Source: Hyperoplus lanceolatus (lineage: Eukaryota > Chordata > Actinopteri > Uranoscopiformes > Ammodytidae). Taken from it: a DNA stretch of 64,000 nucleotides. Location: contig CM049403.1 of NCBI GenBank assembly GCA_026929865.2, forward strand, positions 34,427,501-34,491,500. The letters run 5' to 3'. Made by a program: the position numbers and the translations under genes. The notes under the pieces are model-generated. The model saw only the letters and a program-made list of their open reading frames with translations, had not been told where the DNA came from and did no database searches. This document shows positions 13,752 through 24,295 of the stretch, in pieces (position 1 is the stretch's first letter; the number at the start of each line of letters is the position of its first letter).

Positions 13752-16700
13752 GTCTCCCCATTTCAACTCTGTACTGTCTAATAAAGCTTGAAAATGCCAA
13801 AAAATAATCTTAAATATTTTTTTTTTTAAATACATTAATTACACGGGATATTCAGTGTCGTTTTGCGTCTGTAGCTGTAAATGATCTTTTTGTGTACAGG
13901 GACACTCGCCTGTTGATCCTGGAGCATTGCCGCTGGTCTGTGATGCAGAAGTACAAAGCTGTGATGAAGGGACTGACCGTGGACGACCTCATGACCTTTG
14001 TGACTGCGCTGAAGGCAGAGCTCTACTGTGAGGGGCTGGTGCAGGGAAACTTCACTAGCACGGTGAGATGAAACACTAGCCCTGCATTGCAAATCTCATA
14101 CTTTTTCTTTTTACTACACTACATACTAAAGTACAGGAGAGTTTTAGGGCCTCAGGAGAGAAAAAAAATCAGATAAGGAAGTTTTTTTTTTCCATTATGT
14201 CGAGAAATGTCAAGATTAAAGACGAATACTCCAAAATGCAATTGGAGATAGTGGGGCATTTATGTATTTTCAGCATACTACAATTGACGTGCATATATTG
14301 GGAAATCCTAAATCTTTTTCTGGCATACTAAATAGTAGGGAAGTATGGGGATTGGAACGCAGGGTAAGCGATGTGGGTGGGTGGGTGGGTGGGTGGATGG
14401 ATGGATAGATATAGAAATATATTGTGACAAAAAAGAGAATTTTTTTTTTAAACTGTTTCCCCCAACAGGAGTCCAAGGTGTTCCTGCAGTATTTTATAGA
14501 GTGAGTATCCTGCTTCATTTGTTTATTTCACATTCACATTTTCTATGGAGTTACTTTAGTGTCTGTATTTACCAGAGCTTGAGCAAAACTTAACCCACTG
14601 CAATAAAACAATGTTTTTATTTAAAGTAAAATTCATTTTTGATAAACTAAAAATTCAAATACAAATACAAAAATCTTCTAAATATTTTGTGTTTGAAAAA
14701 AAAAAATCAGTTTGACAAAAAAAAAATACATTGTTTGTATTTGAAAACAACTTTCAGATTTGCAAAAAAATGAAATGGATTTGCATATGAGTCTGGTCTG
14801 TAAATATGATGTTAACTGTCTGATTTTGTGTGTGTGCCTTCTGTGTTGCCTGTGTGTGTGTGTCTGTCTGTTCGTCTATTTGTTTGTCTATCTGTCTGTC
14901 TGTCTATCTGTCTGTCTGTTCGTCTGTCTGTTTGTCTATCTGTTAGGGTCTATCTGTCTGTCTGTCTATCTGTCTGTCTGTCTATCTATCTGTCTGTCTG
15001 TTCGTCTATCTGTCTGTCTGTTTGTCTATCTGTCTGTCTGTCTATCTGTCTGTCTGTTCGTCTATCTGTCTGTCTGTTTGTCTATCTGTCTGTCTGTCTG
15101 TGTGTCTGTGTCTCTCCAGTAAGCTGCAGTTCCAGCCGCTGACAGCAGAGGTCCCCGTCTTGTTCCGGGTGGTGGAGCTTCCTCAGAAACATCATCTCTG
15201 TAAAGTCAAATCCCTCAACAAGGGCGACGCAAACTCTGAGGTCACCGTCTACTTCCAGGTGAGGACAGACCCATACACACACCTGAAACAACGGTTGCGT
15301 TCCGAATTGCATACTTTATACTATATAGTATGTAGAAAAAAGATTTAGGATGTCCCGATTCTTGTGGCCAGATTTAGGATGGTTAGAAGTACCCGGATGT
15401 CCTACTTCATGCGGCCAAGATTGTTAGTGTTGAAAACTGCATCCTATTTGGGCGATTCTGACCCACAATCCAGTGCGCATGTGAAGTGACGTCACATCGA
15501 CGAAGCCTCCATATGAAAACAAACGGGGATGAGACGGATATAAAAGGAAGAGGCAAGATCAAGGCGCAATGTTATGATGAAATAAGAGACTAAAGTATGT
15601 CCCAATAGTATGCCTACTGCATCCTAACTAGATTCTTTTTATCGTCGGATGTAGTATGTAGAATAGAGAAAAGAAAGAGGAGGAGATTCGGAACGCAACC
15701 AGCACCTCTAGTTTAATTTGTTAGGTTTTTTTTTATTAACTTTGATTTTTTATTGACAATTTTTTTAAAGGTGCTACGACAAACTTTTAAATATTCCTGA
15801 AAAAAGTCAAATTTTTCCTCTGATGATCATTAATTACATGTAACAGCAAACGAGACCATCAGTGCAAAGAATTCTATTTTTATATAGTTTTTCTTAATGC
15901 CTTTGTCACCCAGGAACAACAGCTGGCATATACCAATGTCACATCCCTAGTTTTTAACTGTCAAACATGATATAATCAGTAAATAATGATGATTAATTCA
16001 CATCATGCGTGACTTTTTAAAGTTTTTTAGAGTCTCTTTATATATATTTTTTATTTATTTACCTGTTTATTTACACTTTTCATATGTTTGCACTGATGGG
16101 ACTGCATCCATTTTCCTTGTACATGTACAATGACAATGAAGACTATTCAGTTCTGAAGCTTAATGTGACTGGACATTTGTTTTGTGTCCTTATAGTCAGG
16201 GCTGAAGAACCTCAGAGAACACGCTCTCATGGAGCTGATGGTGGTGAGTTCTGATGACGTTTAAACACATTTAAAATATGAGTTTAATGTGAGTGAAGCT
16301 TTTGTTCATTTCACTTGTGTCGATTTTGTACAGATGCACATGGAGGAGCCGTGCTTTGACTTCCTCAGGACCAAGGAGACACTGGGGTGAGTCTACGGAG
16401 GGTTTTCAGACGGACTAGGTGCTGGGAAGGTTTGAACATTCAGAGGAAATTTCTATTTAACCCATTGATGACGGCTGCTGCGCGATGCCACATTGGCTCT
16501 CCTGCCTGATGCTACGTCGCGCAGCATTGTTACTTTATCTAATTTTCATGGCATTCCCAGCATAGAATGCACTGTCATTGGTTCAAATACACAAGAGGTG
16601 GGTTCTGTTGATTTTTTTAAGACCACGTGACCACCCAAAAGTTGTGTGGTTTGCCGAAAATCACGTCAATCGAAAAAATAAAAAATAAAAAAATAAAACA

Positions 16701-19700
16701 AAATAATAATAAAAATACGCCGGCTATGTCGACGACGGAACAGTTAGTGGCGTTTGGTGCGCAGAATCAAGGTCTACTATAGACTACTGACGAAAATCAC
16801 ACAACACATTGCATCTATTTATTAACAATATTTAATAATTTTCTAATTAATCTAATTTTGACGATTTTTAGAAATATTTGTTGGTTTGTAAGCGCTAAGG
16901 GAGCATGTTTAAATAAAACCTGTGAACCTTAACTTTTAAATGTATTTTATTTCATGTTTCTATGTGCTACACAGGCTTAGATATTAAGGTTTTGGTAGAC
17001 TTGACAATTCGTACTATTTTTTCAGAAAACCCTCAGGCATTAAGGACATGCATCCTAGATTGCCATAGTCATCAATGGGTTAACCCATTGATGACGGCTG
17101 CTGCGCGATGCCACATTGGCTCTCCTGCCTGATGCTGCGTCGCGCAGCATTATTACTTTATCTAATTTTCATGGCATTCCCAGCATAGAAATGCACTGTC
17201 ATTGGTTCAAATACACATGAGGTGGGTTTTGTTGATTTTTTTTAAGACCAAGTGACCACCCAAAAGTTGTGTGGTTTGCCGAAAATCATGTCAATCAAAA
17301 AAATAAAAAATAAAACAAAATAATTAAAAAAATACGCCAGCTATGTCGGCGACAGAACAGTTAGTGGCGTTTGGTGCGCAGAATCAAGGTCTACTGTAGA
17401 CTACTGACGAAAATCACACAACACATTGCATCTATTTATTAACAATATTTAATAATTTTCTAATTCATCTCATTTTGACGATTTTTAGAAATATTTGTTG
17501 GTTTGTAAGCGCTAAGGGAGCATGTTTAAATAAAACCTGTGAACCTTAACTTTTAAATGTATTTTTTTTTCATGTTTCTATGTGCTACACAGGCTTAGAT
17601 ATTAAGGTTTTGGTAGACTTGACAATTCGTACTATTTTTTCAGAAAACCCTCAGGCATTAAGGACATGCATCCTAGATTGCCATAGTCATCAATGGGTTA
17701 ACCCATTGATGACGGCTGCTGCGCGATGCCACATTGGCTCTCCTGCCTGATGCTGCGTCGCGCAGCATTATTACTTTATCTAATTTTCATGGCATTCCCA
17801 GCATAGAATGCACTGTCATTGGTTCAAATACACATGAGGTGGGTTTTGTTGATTTTTTTTAAGACCAAGTGACCACCCAAAAGTTGTGTGGTTTGCCAAA
17901 AATCATGTCAATCAAAAAAATAAAAAATAAAACAAAATAATTAAAAAAATACGCCAGCTATGTCGGCGACAGAACAGTTAGTGGCGTTTGGTGCGCAGAA
18001 TCAAGGTCTACTATAGACTACTGACGAAAATCACACAACACATTGCATCTATTTATTAACAATATTTAATAATTTTCTAATTCATCTCATTTTGACGATT
18101 TTTAGAAATATTTGTTGGTTTGTAAGCGCTAAGGGAGCATGTTTAAATAAAACCTGTGAACCTTAACTTTTAAATGTATTTTTTTTTCATGTTTCTATGT
18201 GCTACACAGGCTTAGATATTAAGGTTTTGGTAGACTTGACAATTCCTACTATTTTTTCAGAAAACCCTCAGGCATTAAGGACATGCATCCTAGATTGCCA
18301 TAGTCATCAATGGGTTAATTCTAAATTTAAAAGTAAAACATTAAAACAGGGGGTATGTTTTCGTTTATTATTTGATGGGACCATTTAATGTGTGTTCACT
18401 GACATTAAGAAAAATGCATAAATAAAGTGTTAAAAAAAAGTGCAGTCCATCCAGATATATATATGTTTAGATGTATAATGTGACTTGGATGCCGTTTATT
18501 GAATATGTGGAGAAGCTGCCTGTCTCTTGGGTCCTTAGATATTTTAACCTGTACTTTTAATTTAATTTAAATGTTTTACTTCTTTTTATTCGCTTTTAAA
18601 TGTCTTCTAATGTGTTTTATGTATTTTAATCTTGCCCCTGTAAAGCACTTTGAGTGGCCTTGTGTTTGAATTGTGCTATATAAATAAACTTGCCTTGCCT
18701 TGCCTTAGAGATGAAGTATAAGACAATGGGATAGGTGTAACTTGTCTGAGTGCTTTTAGAATAAGCGTTTGACGAATCGGACATTTCACTTTGTTTTGGA
18801 GACATACATTATGCAATATTTCTCATTACATGTGCATGCATTTCTTTAATCATCTCATGTCCTTCCCTACAGCTACCAGGTGTACCCTACCTGCAGAAAC
18901 ACCTCTGGAGTGCTGGGATTCTCCGTCACTGTGGAAACACAGGCCACAAAGTTCAAGTGAGACAAAATCTGTTGAGTTTTACTGTTTATATTTGTTTCCT
19001 GGGAAAGTTATAAAAAATGGCCTGCTTTTTTTTAGTGCACACACAGTATGACAAGTTATTCACTCATTTTGAAAAAAAAGTGATTTTGACAACAAGCGTT
19101 CTCCAAAATCGCTAACTCCACCTTTTAACATAAAGATTTTAAAATAAATTGGTTAAATGTGTTGGGACCCTGAGCCAAAAATAGCTTTTTAAATGTATTC
19201 TTTTGGTGTTCACAGCACAGAGTTTGTTATTCGCTGACACTTTCAAATAAGGTGGTGGAAATTTGGTAAAATGACGTTGATAAAAAAGTATTGTAAATTC
19301 ACCCTGAAAAATGTTGGAAGCCTTTGACAAAAATACTTTTTCCAATGTATTTTCTTTATCCTCACAGTACAGAGTTTGTGAATATCTCCTCATGATATGT
19401 CTGTCTCCTGTCCGTACTGTGTGTGAGCTCAAAAATAATAATTTACAAATAAAATTGGCTCTGTAAATGGTATGTAAACAAAAGGGGCCCACTGTTTTTG
19501 TCCTCAGCACGGAGTTTGTGGAGGCTAAGATCGAGGAGTTCCTGGTGAGTTTTGGTGAGCGTCTGTCGGGCCTGAGTGCGGAGGGCTTTAGGACCCAGGT
19601 GACGGCTCTCATCAAGCTGAAGGAGTGTGAGGACGCTCATCTGGGAGAGGAGGTCGACAGGAACTGGTTTGAGGTCGTCACGCAGCAGTACGTCTTCAAG

Positions 19701-19910
19701 AGACTCGAGAAGGAGGTGAGGCACTTCTGTTATTATTATTATTATTAATATTATTATTATTACTATGATTATTATTATTATTATTATTATTATAGTTATT
19801 ATTATTATTATTATTACTATTATTATTATTGTCGTTGTTATTATTATTACTATTATTATTGTTATTATTGTCGTTGTTATTATTAATATCATTATAGTTA
19901 TTATTATTAC

Positions 19911-19944
<34 letters not shown>

Positions 19945-21852
19945 TATTTCTATATGTTCCAGTATAATGTGAGACACTAAGGCCCCTACACCTTTTTTTC
20001 ATTTTATTTTAATTTAACCTTTATTTATACTCGAGAGATCAATTGAGAGAATCCCCCTGATTCTCCCTCCATATTAAAAGGTCAGCGATTCTGGAGAACC
20101 CTTGTTGTCAAAATCACTTTTTGTCAAAATGAATGAATAACTTTCTTTAGTTGTTTGCTCATTCTGGTGGATTTTTATCCTCTAGAACATCTCCAAGTGA
20201 AATACTGTATTGAAATAGTACTTAATTAGTTGAAGTAGCCAACAAAAGAAAAAAGAGACATGATGCGCTCAGTATTATCGGTGAACGGTTAAGTGATAAC
20301 CATAGACATCCCTATTCTAACTCCCTCTGTGGTTAGGTTGATGCTAGTCCTAGTTCTATGGTTTTAACTCCCTGTCCCTGGAACCTGGCCTTAAACTCTT
20401 TCTATATGTCCCAGTGTAAAGCAGCTATGTAAAGGGTTCATCTTGGTCCTATTATATGGTCAGGGTGTCCACGGATCCTTAAAAAGTCTTAAATTCATTA
20501 AAAATGTGATATGCTGGTCTTAAATCCATAACTCAAAGGTCTTAAATTTGCCGAGGCAGGATTATTCAATGTTATATATTTATATATATTTCTTCCGGGA
20601 CTTTTCGAGAAGGAGATGTAGAGAGGCTACTTTCTAACTAGCTGCTCATATAAAAGTCCGACACTACGCTAGAGGCAGTACGTCCGTGTGTGGCTGTGAT
20701 CCGCATTTAAACGTAGAAGAAGAATGTGTGTCCCCTGCCTCCGAATTTGAAGTCGTCGCGGGAAAGCAAGAAAGGAGAGGACGACCCAGCGACAAGTATG
20801 CCCAGCCCAGCTATGATAAATTCAGTGGGAGGTGGAGGGAGGACGACATATCGTATAGTGTAAAGCAGCGATGTAAAGGGTTCATCTTGGTCTTATGTTT
20901 CTAACCCTCTGTGGTTTCTCTCAGATCGAGGCTCTGAAACTCTTCTCTCAGGCCGAGCTGGTCTCATGGTTCCTGGAGCACAGAAACGCCAGCAGCCGGA
21001 AGCTCAGCGTACACGTGAGTCTGTGTGTGTGTGTGTGTGTCTGTGCGTGCGTGTGTGTGTCAGGGTTTATAAACATCCTTAAAAAGTCAAAGAATAAGTC
21101 CATCAAAAGTAAGTCTGTCTGGAATTTGAAATGGTCTAGTTCATAAAAATAAGATCTGCAAGTTGATTCATATAGAAATGAGCTGTCTGGAAGAAAGTCT
21201 ACAAAAGTGATAAAAATGCTCAAAAAGATTGACATGATCTAAATGTGGCATGGAACTCAAACAATTATACTTGCTGTTTCTGAGTTTGAATGCACTTCCT
21301 AGTAATCGTTTTTTGTATATAAGCCTCAGCTAAATTAAATGTTATATACTGTAAAATCTAAGATATATTTATCCTTTTTAGAAAAAAATAATAATTGTGT
21401 TTTTATAATTATTTTTTGTATTTTAATATATATTTTATTATTTTTTGTTTCATTGTGTTGTGTTTTAAAAAAAAAAAAAAAAAAAAAAAACGCTATTATA
21501 TATTGTCATACGCTATTAGACGCTATTATATATTGTCATTATATATCGCATATATCGCGTGATATTGATGCTTTTGTCTTTCCTCCGTCTGTCCCAGGTT
21601 GTTGGATTTGGAGCGGAGGAGAATGACCCTCCAGAGCAGAGCAGCAGCAGCAGCGCCGGCTGTGGTCCCGAAAGCCCCGACAACCCCCCTAGCAACCCCA
21701 GCCCCCCCTCCTCGTCTAGCTACGGAGAAGTCAGCGAACTCACCTTCCTACCGACCTCCTCGCCATCTCTCAAAGAAGTCACTCTGATCGCTGACATAAG
21801 AGCATTCACGTCCTCTCTCAAGCTCCATCCGTACCACAAAATCCTAAACTAA
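152..21852 (+). CDS. nrdc: Nardilysin (M16 metallopeptidase family), 3' half, 21 exons, with one frameshift
   Basis: Nardilysin is an M16-family (insulysin-like) zinc peptidase that cleaves before basic residues; the window has only the C-terminal half, so the HxxEH zinc site and acidic insert lie upstream. Exons by GT-AG and phase: 152-221, 933-1010, 1587-1707, 2105-2163, 2328-2386, 4218-4322, 5780-5903, 6147-6233, 7725-7844, 9300-9351, 12253-12403, 13133-13260, 13900-14062, 14469-14500, 15120-15258, 16196-16243, 16334-16386, 18873-18956, 19508-19715, 20925-21014, 21598-21852. They encode about 740 residues. Family hallmarks read directly include [138 protein letters not shown] and ending ITDIRAF-like [20 protein letters not shown]. 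Every junction keeps phase except exon 2328-2386, which is one base too long. The Ser/Pro-rich stretch near 21640-21720 is expected in the variable tail. Confidence 0.93.
222..932 (+). repeat. (TG)n-rich minisatellite with two decoy copies of a splice acceptor
   Basis: The nardilysin intron is a field of (TG)n mixed with units of the type TTAATGTGTGT. Near its end the sequence TCTCTCCCTCTCAG|AGTGAAGCC, the acceptor and first bases of the exon at 933, is present three times: exon-like starts at 775, 872 and the real one at 933. The first two copies run only about 16 bases into the exon before returning to repeat sequence. Confidence 0.9.
1738..1857 (+). repeat. (CT)n followed by (ACTC)n microsatellite
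   Basis: A pure CT tract of about 45 bases passes directly into about 75 bases of ACTC tetranucleotide repeats, in the nardilysin intron just downstream of the exon ending at 1707. An (AC)n tract lies further on at about 1984-2030. Confidence 0.95.
2902..3284. mobile_element. MITE-like element with TTAAA termini, copy 1
   Basis: Starts TTAAACCTGCAGTGTGTAG and ends TACACACTGCACCTTTAA, which are imperfect inverted repeats. A second copy in the same gene is at 4830-5206. No open frame. Superfamily not assigned. Confidence 0.75.
3430..3713 (+). mobile_element. 5'-truncated L2-type LINE tail
   Basis: The 5' part translates to the reverse-transcriptase C-terminal motif [20 protein letters not shown] followed by a stop. 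The 3' part is the usual L2-like end with GTAAAGCACTTTGAGTGGCC and terminal CCTTG repeats. It interrupts a sequence that is intact at about 4149, with TTGTGTT on both sides as target duplication. Confidence 0.85.
3776..3805 (+). other. Partial duplicate of the nardilysin exon at 4218 (exon edge with acceptor)
   Basis: Thirty bases identical to the start of the exon at 4218 (reading [10 protein letters not shown]) follow a matching intron 3' end and CAG acceptor. After ACATC the homology stops, so this cannot be the complete exon. Confidence 0.9.
4375..4670 (+). repeat. SINE tail with about four tandem 60-bp units
   Basis: A dispersed-repeat tail (CCTTGAGCAAGACACTTAAC, then GCGCTGTACTATGGCTGA) has its end amplified: TGTACTATGGCTGACCCTGC plus a (CTGT)n run recurs about every 61 bases from about 4439 to 4665. 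The same tail family occurs singly at about 7210-7370, 29740-29900 (minus), 36030-36190 and 46880-47010 (minus). Confidence 0.85.
4830..5206. mobile_element. MITE-like element with TTAAA termini, copy 2
   Basis: Same element as at 2902-3284, same orientation, with small indels. It shares the internal block containing GGACCAAGGCCTAGTGCCGC. Both copies are intronic in nardilysin. Confidence 0.75.
5575..5779 (+). repeat. (TG)n / TTACTCTGTCTTTG compound repeat abutting an acceptor
   Basis: Alternating (TG)n and TTACTCTGTCTTTG units fill the 3' end of the nardilysin intron up to the acceptor at 5779. Long cysteine/valine frames here are translations of the repeat. Confidence 0.9.
6289..7165 (+). 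repeat. 31-bp minisatellite, about 19 units, interrupted by a SINE
   Basis: The unit is about 31 bp (core AACCATGAGGTCTCTGGTTC then CTCCTCCCAGT), with shorter 28-bp variants. One unit lies before a SINE at 6331-6575 and the rest after it (6577-7160). The last unit at about 7138 runs into GGTTGGATCCCCGGCACCAG, a SINE-like B-box region, so the array seems to have grown from that SINE. Minus-strand frames through it give a repeating Arg/Pro/Trp peptide that is not a gene. Confidence 0.92.
6331..6575 (+). mobile_element. tRNA-derived SINE inside the minisatellite
   Basis: A-box-like TGGCTCAGGTGG and B-box GGTTCGATCC are spaced as in a tRNA head, followed by a SINE body (GGCAAGACACTTCACCCACC) and ending near TTTACCTGTATAAATA. 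Minisatellite units flank both sides. Confidence 0.8.
7138..7390 (+). mobile_element. SINE-like element downstream of the minisatellite
   Basis: Contains GGTTGGATCCCCGGCACCAG, GGAGGGTGTTAGTAGTAAAA and the CCTTGAGCAAGACACTTAAC tail. The same element is found at 35935-36200 on the plus strand and at 29725-29965 on the minus strand. Confidence 0.75.
7867..8500. mobile_element. piggyBac-type MITE (TTAA target), single copy
   Basis: Flanked by TTAA at 7863-7866 and 8501-8504. Termini are CCCTTGTGCCCTCTTCG and its near-complement CGAAGGGGGCACAAGGG. A CCC start beside TTAA is the piggyBac signature. Internally GTCGAAGGTGGTGAGAGGGT is repeated at about 8040 and 8457. No transposase frame. Confidence 0.85.
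8507..8731. mobile_element. Tc1/mariner-type MITE (CAGCTCTGG family)
   Basis: TA, then CAGCTCTGGAAAA ... TTTTTCAGAGCTG, then TA; 225 bp and non-coding. It directly follows the TTAA of the MITE ending at 8500. Relatives are at 12695-12929, 24672-24904 and 28656-29331. Confidence 0.85.
8737..9290 (+). repeat. Intronic duplication carrying the end of the 7725 exon and its donor
   Basis: Bases 8912-8953 repeat the last bases of the nardilysin exon ending at 7844 ([11 protein letters not shown]) plus the start of its intron (GTCGGTAC). The flanking sequence (ATCTCTTTTGAAGCGTCTGT, then ATAGTTTCAATACATAGCAA) is itself present twice, at about 8760 and 9130. Confidence 0.85.
9408..9485 (+). repeat. 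(TG)n microsatellite
   Basis: A nearly pure TG tract in the nardilysin intron, followed by GGGTGTGTGGGTGGG. Shorter TG tracts follow at about 9658-9680. Confidence 0.95.
9720..12090 (-). mobile_element. Degraded non-LTR retrotransposon (LINE), antisense in a nardilysin intron
   Basis: Read on the minus strand, parts of a reverse transcriptase are clear although no long frame survives: [20 protein letters not shown] near 11740-11800, the palm motif [17 protein letters not shown] near 11040-11090, then a block with [14 protein letters not shown] and [16 protein letters not shown] near 10590-10740, and KVEFSN/ENIxPH-like C-terminal pieces to about 10270. The FxDLxKAFD motif and the order of blocks fit an L2/Jockey-group LINE. 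The plus-strand T-run at 9720 would be its poly(A) end. It is full of stops and indels, so inactive. Confidence 0.85.
12405..12606 (+). repeat. (CAGA)n microsatellite abutting a splice donor
   Basis: Imperfect CAGA/GGCA tetranucleotide repeats begin at the donor of the exon ending at 12403 (CCG|GTGAGACAGACAG). The repeat therefore forms the first bases of the intron. Confidence 0.95.
12695..12929. mobile_element. Tc1/mariner-type MITE (CAGCTCTGG family), reverse orientation
   Basis: CAGCTCTGGAAAAATTTAAG at one end and TTGGTCCAGAGCTG at the other, about 235 bp, intronic in nardilysin. Opposite orientation to the copy at 8507. Confidence 0.8.
13267..13370 (+). repeat. (AC)n microsatellite directly after a donor
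   Basis: A pure CA tract of over 70 bases begins within 7 bases of the donor of the exon ending at 13260, with a second short CA tract after a T-run. Confidence 0.95.
13645..13803 (+). mobile_element. SINE fragment with TC-rich insert
   Basis: B-box-like GGGTTCAAATCTGACC, then GGACCTTTACTGCAGGTCAT, a (TC)n run, and the tail CCCCATTTCAACTCTGTA ... CTAATAAAGCT. Fuller relatives are at 27103-27295 (plus) and, on the minus strand, at 31676-31821 and 58738-58881. Confidence 0.75.
14860..15112 (+). repeat. (CTGT)n / (CTAT)n tetranucleotide array up to an acceptor
   Basis: About 250 bases of TCTGTCTG with CTAT and TTCG variants run to the acceptor at 15119 of the exon beginning 15120. Higher-order units of about 60 bases are visible from the repeated TGTTCGTCTATCTGTC blocks. 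Confidence 0.93.
16461..18314. mobile_element. Three piggyBac-type MITEs in tandem sharing single TTAA sites
   Basis: Units 16461-17079, 17084-17697 and 17702-18314 each begin CCCATTGATGAC and end GTCATCAATGGG, exact inverted repeats. They are separated and bounded by TTAA (16457-16460, 17080-17083, 17698-17701, 18315-18318). CCC next to a TTAA target is the piggyBac signature. Units 2 and 3 share small variants (ACCAAGTGACC and a shorter A-rich run) that unit 1 lacks. No transposase frame. They lie in the nardilysin intron between the exons at 16334 and 18873. Confidence 0.92.
18542..18711 (+). mobile_element. L2-type LINE 3' end
   Basis: Carries GTAAAGCACTTTGAGTGGCC and terminal CCTTG repeats, nearly identical to the tail at 3555-3713. 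Minus-strand pieces of the same family lie at 24296-24390 and 32553-32622. Confidence 0.85.
19726..19946 (+). repeat. (ATT)n microsatellite with GTCGTT interruptions
   Basis: About 220 bases of ATT/ATTACT/GTCGTT trinucleotides begin 10 bases past the donor of the exon ending at 19715. The poly-Asn and poly-Ile frames across it are artefacts. Confidence 0.95.
20460..20900 (+). mobile_element. Probable hAT-like repeat fragment in the last-but-one nardilysin intron
   Basis: CAGGGTGTCCACGGATCCTT followed by AAAAAGTCTTAAA resembles the end of the hAT-like element found in unit C (39822-40159). A 72-codon frame at 20686-20904 ([20 protein letters not shown]) follows and may be transposon-derived; I do not recognise it. 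Only one end is clear. Confidence 0.4.
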
Positions 21853-21952
21853 GGCCCCTGTATCTACTATCTGTTATTTACTACACACCAACGGGACTTC
21901 AAACGCAACACGAGGCATTCGCTGTCTCTCTCTCTCTCTCTCTGTCGGAGAT

Positions 21953-21958
21953 AATAAA
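21953..21958 (+). promoter_or_regulatory. Polyadenylation signal of nardilysin
   Basis: AATAAA lies 101 bases after the stop codon of nrdc, at a normal distance. A further AATAAA is at about 25450 but is separated by mobile elements. Confidence 0.7.
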
Positions 21959-21959
21959 G

Positions 21960-22243
21960 CAACCGTGGAAAAGGAGTTTAGGAGTTGATGTTTGATACAA
22001 AAGGACGTTGACAGAAAATGGACGAACATTTCAGTTTAGTAAAAGGTGAACCCGGACTGAGAATTCACAGTCGAATCTTGCCAATAGTCAATTAATCGTT
22101 GAAATCATGTTTTTTTTTTTTTTTTGCTCAAAAAATCTCATTTGCGATTTTGGCTTCAATTTTTTCCCCGTACCAGACAAAGGGGCTGAAAAAACAAATT
22201 TCAGTTTGGCATAGGAATTAATTTTATCGCGACTTGGTCTACA

Positions 22244-22286
<43 letters not shown>

Positions 22287-23050
22287 ATTGCTTATAATAT
22301 CATGATTTATATTCAAATTTATATTAGCAGTATTAAAAATAGGCTGATATTTAAACCACAATATAGCCACTGTATCATGATATATTGGGCTAAACCAACT
22401 CATTCCATGTAAAATCAGACATTCAGTACCCCCAATATAGCTGGGATAGAATTACCCTTTTTTCATTACAACATTTTGCGACTATTTGACTGTGAGATCG
22501 GCAGTCGAACCGGGCTATTCAACTATTCAGGAGTCAACCCCAGTGTTTAGTTTATTTTCGGTTCGTGTAAGTGTTGGTAATAATGCTGCATTTACATCCT
22601 GTGGGAAAATATGTCTAAAGCATCTCATAGAAAAAAGCAAAATTAAAAATGCTTAAACCACTTTTTTTTTGTGTGTACAGGCAAAATAATGCGAGTGTAG
22701 GCTAGTTTTTATGCAAAAATATGATGCCAAAAGTTAATACCTTTAGCGCAGGCTTCTACCGACTGTTACAAATGAGCAAAAAGACTGAAAGAAAATTTTA
22801 ATTCAAATCAAAAGCAGTTAATTTAAACAAGCCGTTTCCAATCCAACCATTTAAGTCTTTCAAATATATATATTTGCATTCTACACTACCACTTAAACGT
22901 TCTAGAATGCCTCAATTTTTCCTGTTTTTATCGCAATTTACGCAGTTTATCTAAATGTACTCTAACATTAAAATAATCTATATCTATCTATCTAATCTAA
23001 CAATAATATCAATCTACTATTTCTTGCAGGTCAATATAGTCCAAATAATG
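21960..23050. other. Intergenic, no gene seen
   Basis: AT-rich sequence with a T-run at 22110 and a (CA)n tract at 22247-22283. No frame with recognisable protein similarity. Confidence 0.6.
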
Positions 23051-23061
23051 GTTCAACACAG

Positions 23062-23510
23062 TAGGGCTGGCCCAAATTATTTGAATATTCGAATACTCGT
23101 TCGGAAAATTAGTATTCAGAGCTTAAATTAGTATTCGGAGCTTCTTTTTTTTTTTTTTTCAACAATTTTTTTTGCAAGAAGCTCGTACTGCAATATAATG
23201 TCATCAAATAATTTTATATTTGGATATAAAAGTTAGTAATTGTAGTAGTAGTAGTATTGCTCATTTAGGAGGATATTACATCACTAAGTGTCATAGCGCA
23301 TCCATTACTTCACCTCCGAGCGCGTAAATCTTCAACAGAATATGCAGATATTGTCAAAATCGGTTCCAGGGAGTATATAGGGATTATTAACGTTTTTTTT
23401 TTTTTTTTTTTTAATGTTGTTTTTGATGGTGTGTTTTTCTGGAATGAATATTCGCTCGGAAAAACCAACGAATATTCGAAGCCTGAAAAATGGCATTCGG
23501 GCCAGCCCTA
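23062..23510. mobile_element. hAT-type MITE with perfect 8-bp target duplication
   Basis: Termini TAGGGCTGGCCC and GGGCCAGCCCTA are exact complements. CAACACAG flanks both sides (23054-23061 and 23511-23518). Internally it has ATTCG-rich complementary arms and no transposase. Confidence 0.9.
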
Positions 23511-24295
23511 CAACACAGGCTGTTCCAACACTGCTTTTATACAGACAGAGGGTTTGGAAGTCAGTAACTAAAGTTGGGACACCTAGGCAACATTTTTTTG
23601 CATCAACTTTCAAGGCTTCATTTACTTCCATTGCTGCAGAAAAGCTACAGGTTGTGAACCCATTCTTTGTTCCCTGAAAAAATGCCTTTTGGACAGCGAA
23701 AGACATTTACAATTTACATTATTTTGGACATTTTTGGTAACCTAAATTATTTCAACAACACTGGAACTATGGGTCTGTGAATAACACGCATTTAAAACAT
23801 TGTGTGTGACCTTCAAGGCACAATGATTAATCTCTGTAAAGTCCAAATATTGGGAAAAATACTAACAATACACTTTTTTTTTTAAATGTATTTCCATAAG
23901 TCTCTAACACAAACTAATCATTTGAATCAAGGCATTTCCCTGTGAGTCTGTGTAGCATGTTAACGTAGCAGCAGCTGCAGTTTCAGTCATGGTGCATTCA
24001 GGGACAGCATTGGGGTGTAGGTCACCTGTGTTTTGGCTAAGCCGAACACATTAATCTTATGTATTTACACACGTAAAAATGCAAAGGAAGTAGATTTGAA
24101 AGGAGGCATTACATTTTGCACTGAGTTTCTTTTTTTTTGCATGTGCATCTCAAAGTCCGTAAAATGATTATTCACATTTTTGCCGGAACGATTCTATCTT
24201 TTAAATAAATAAAGCCATAATCGTCAGTCCATTTGTAAACACAGAGAAGTCAGAAAATCTTTGGAGTAATTTCACAAATTGAGAAAGTTAATAGG

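Noticed and set aside
19443-19977. Poly-Ile and poly-Asn frames
   Set aside because: Products of the (ATT)n microsatellite after the exon ending at 19715.
23332-23706. ORFs on both strands near 23.4 kb
   Set aside because: They run across the inverted arm of the hAT-type MITE and a T-run; no recognisable domain.
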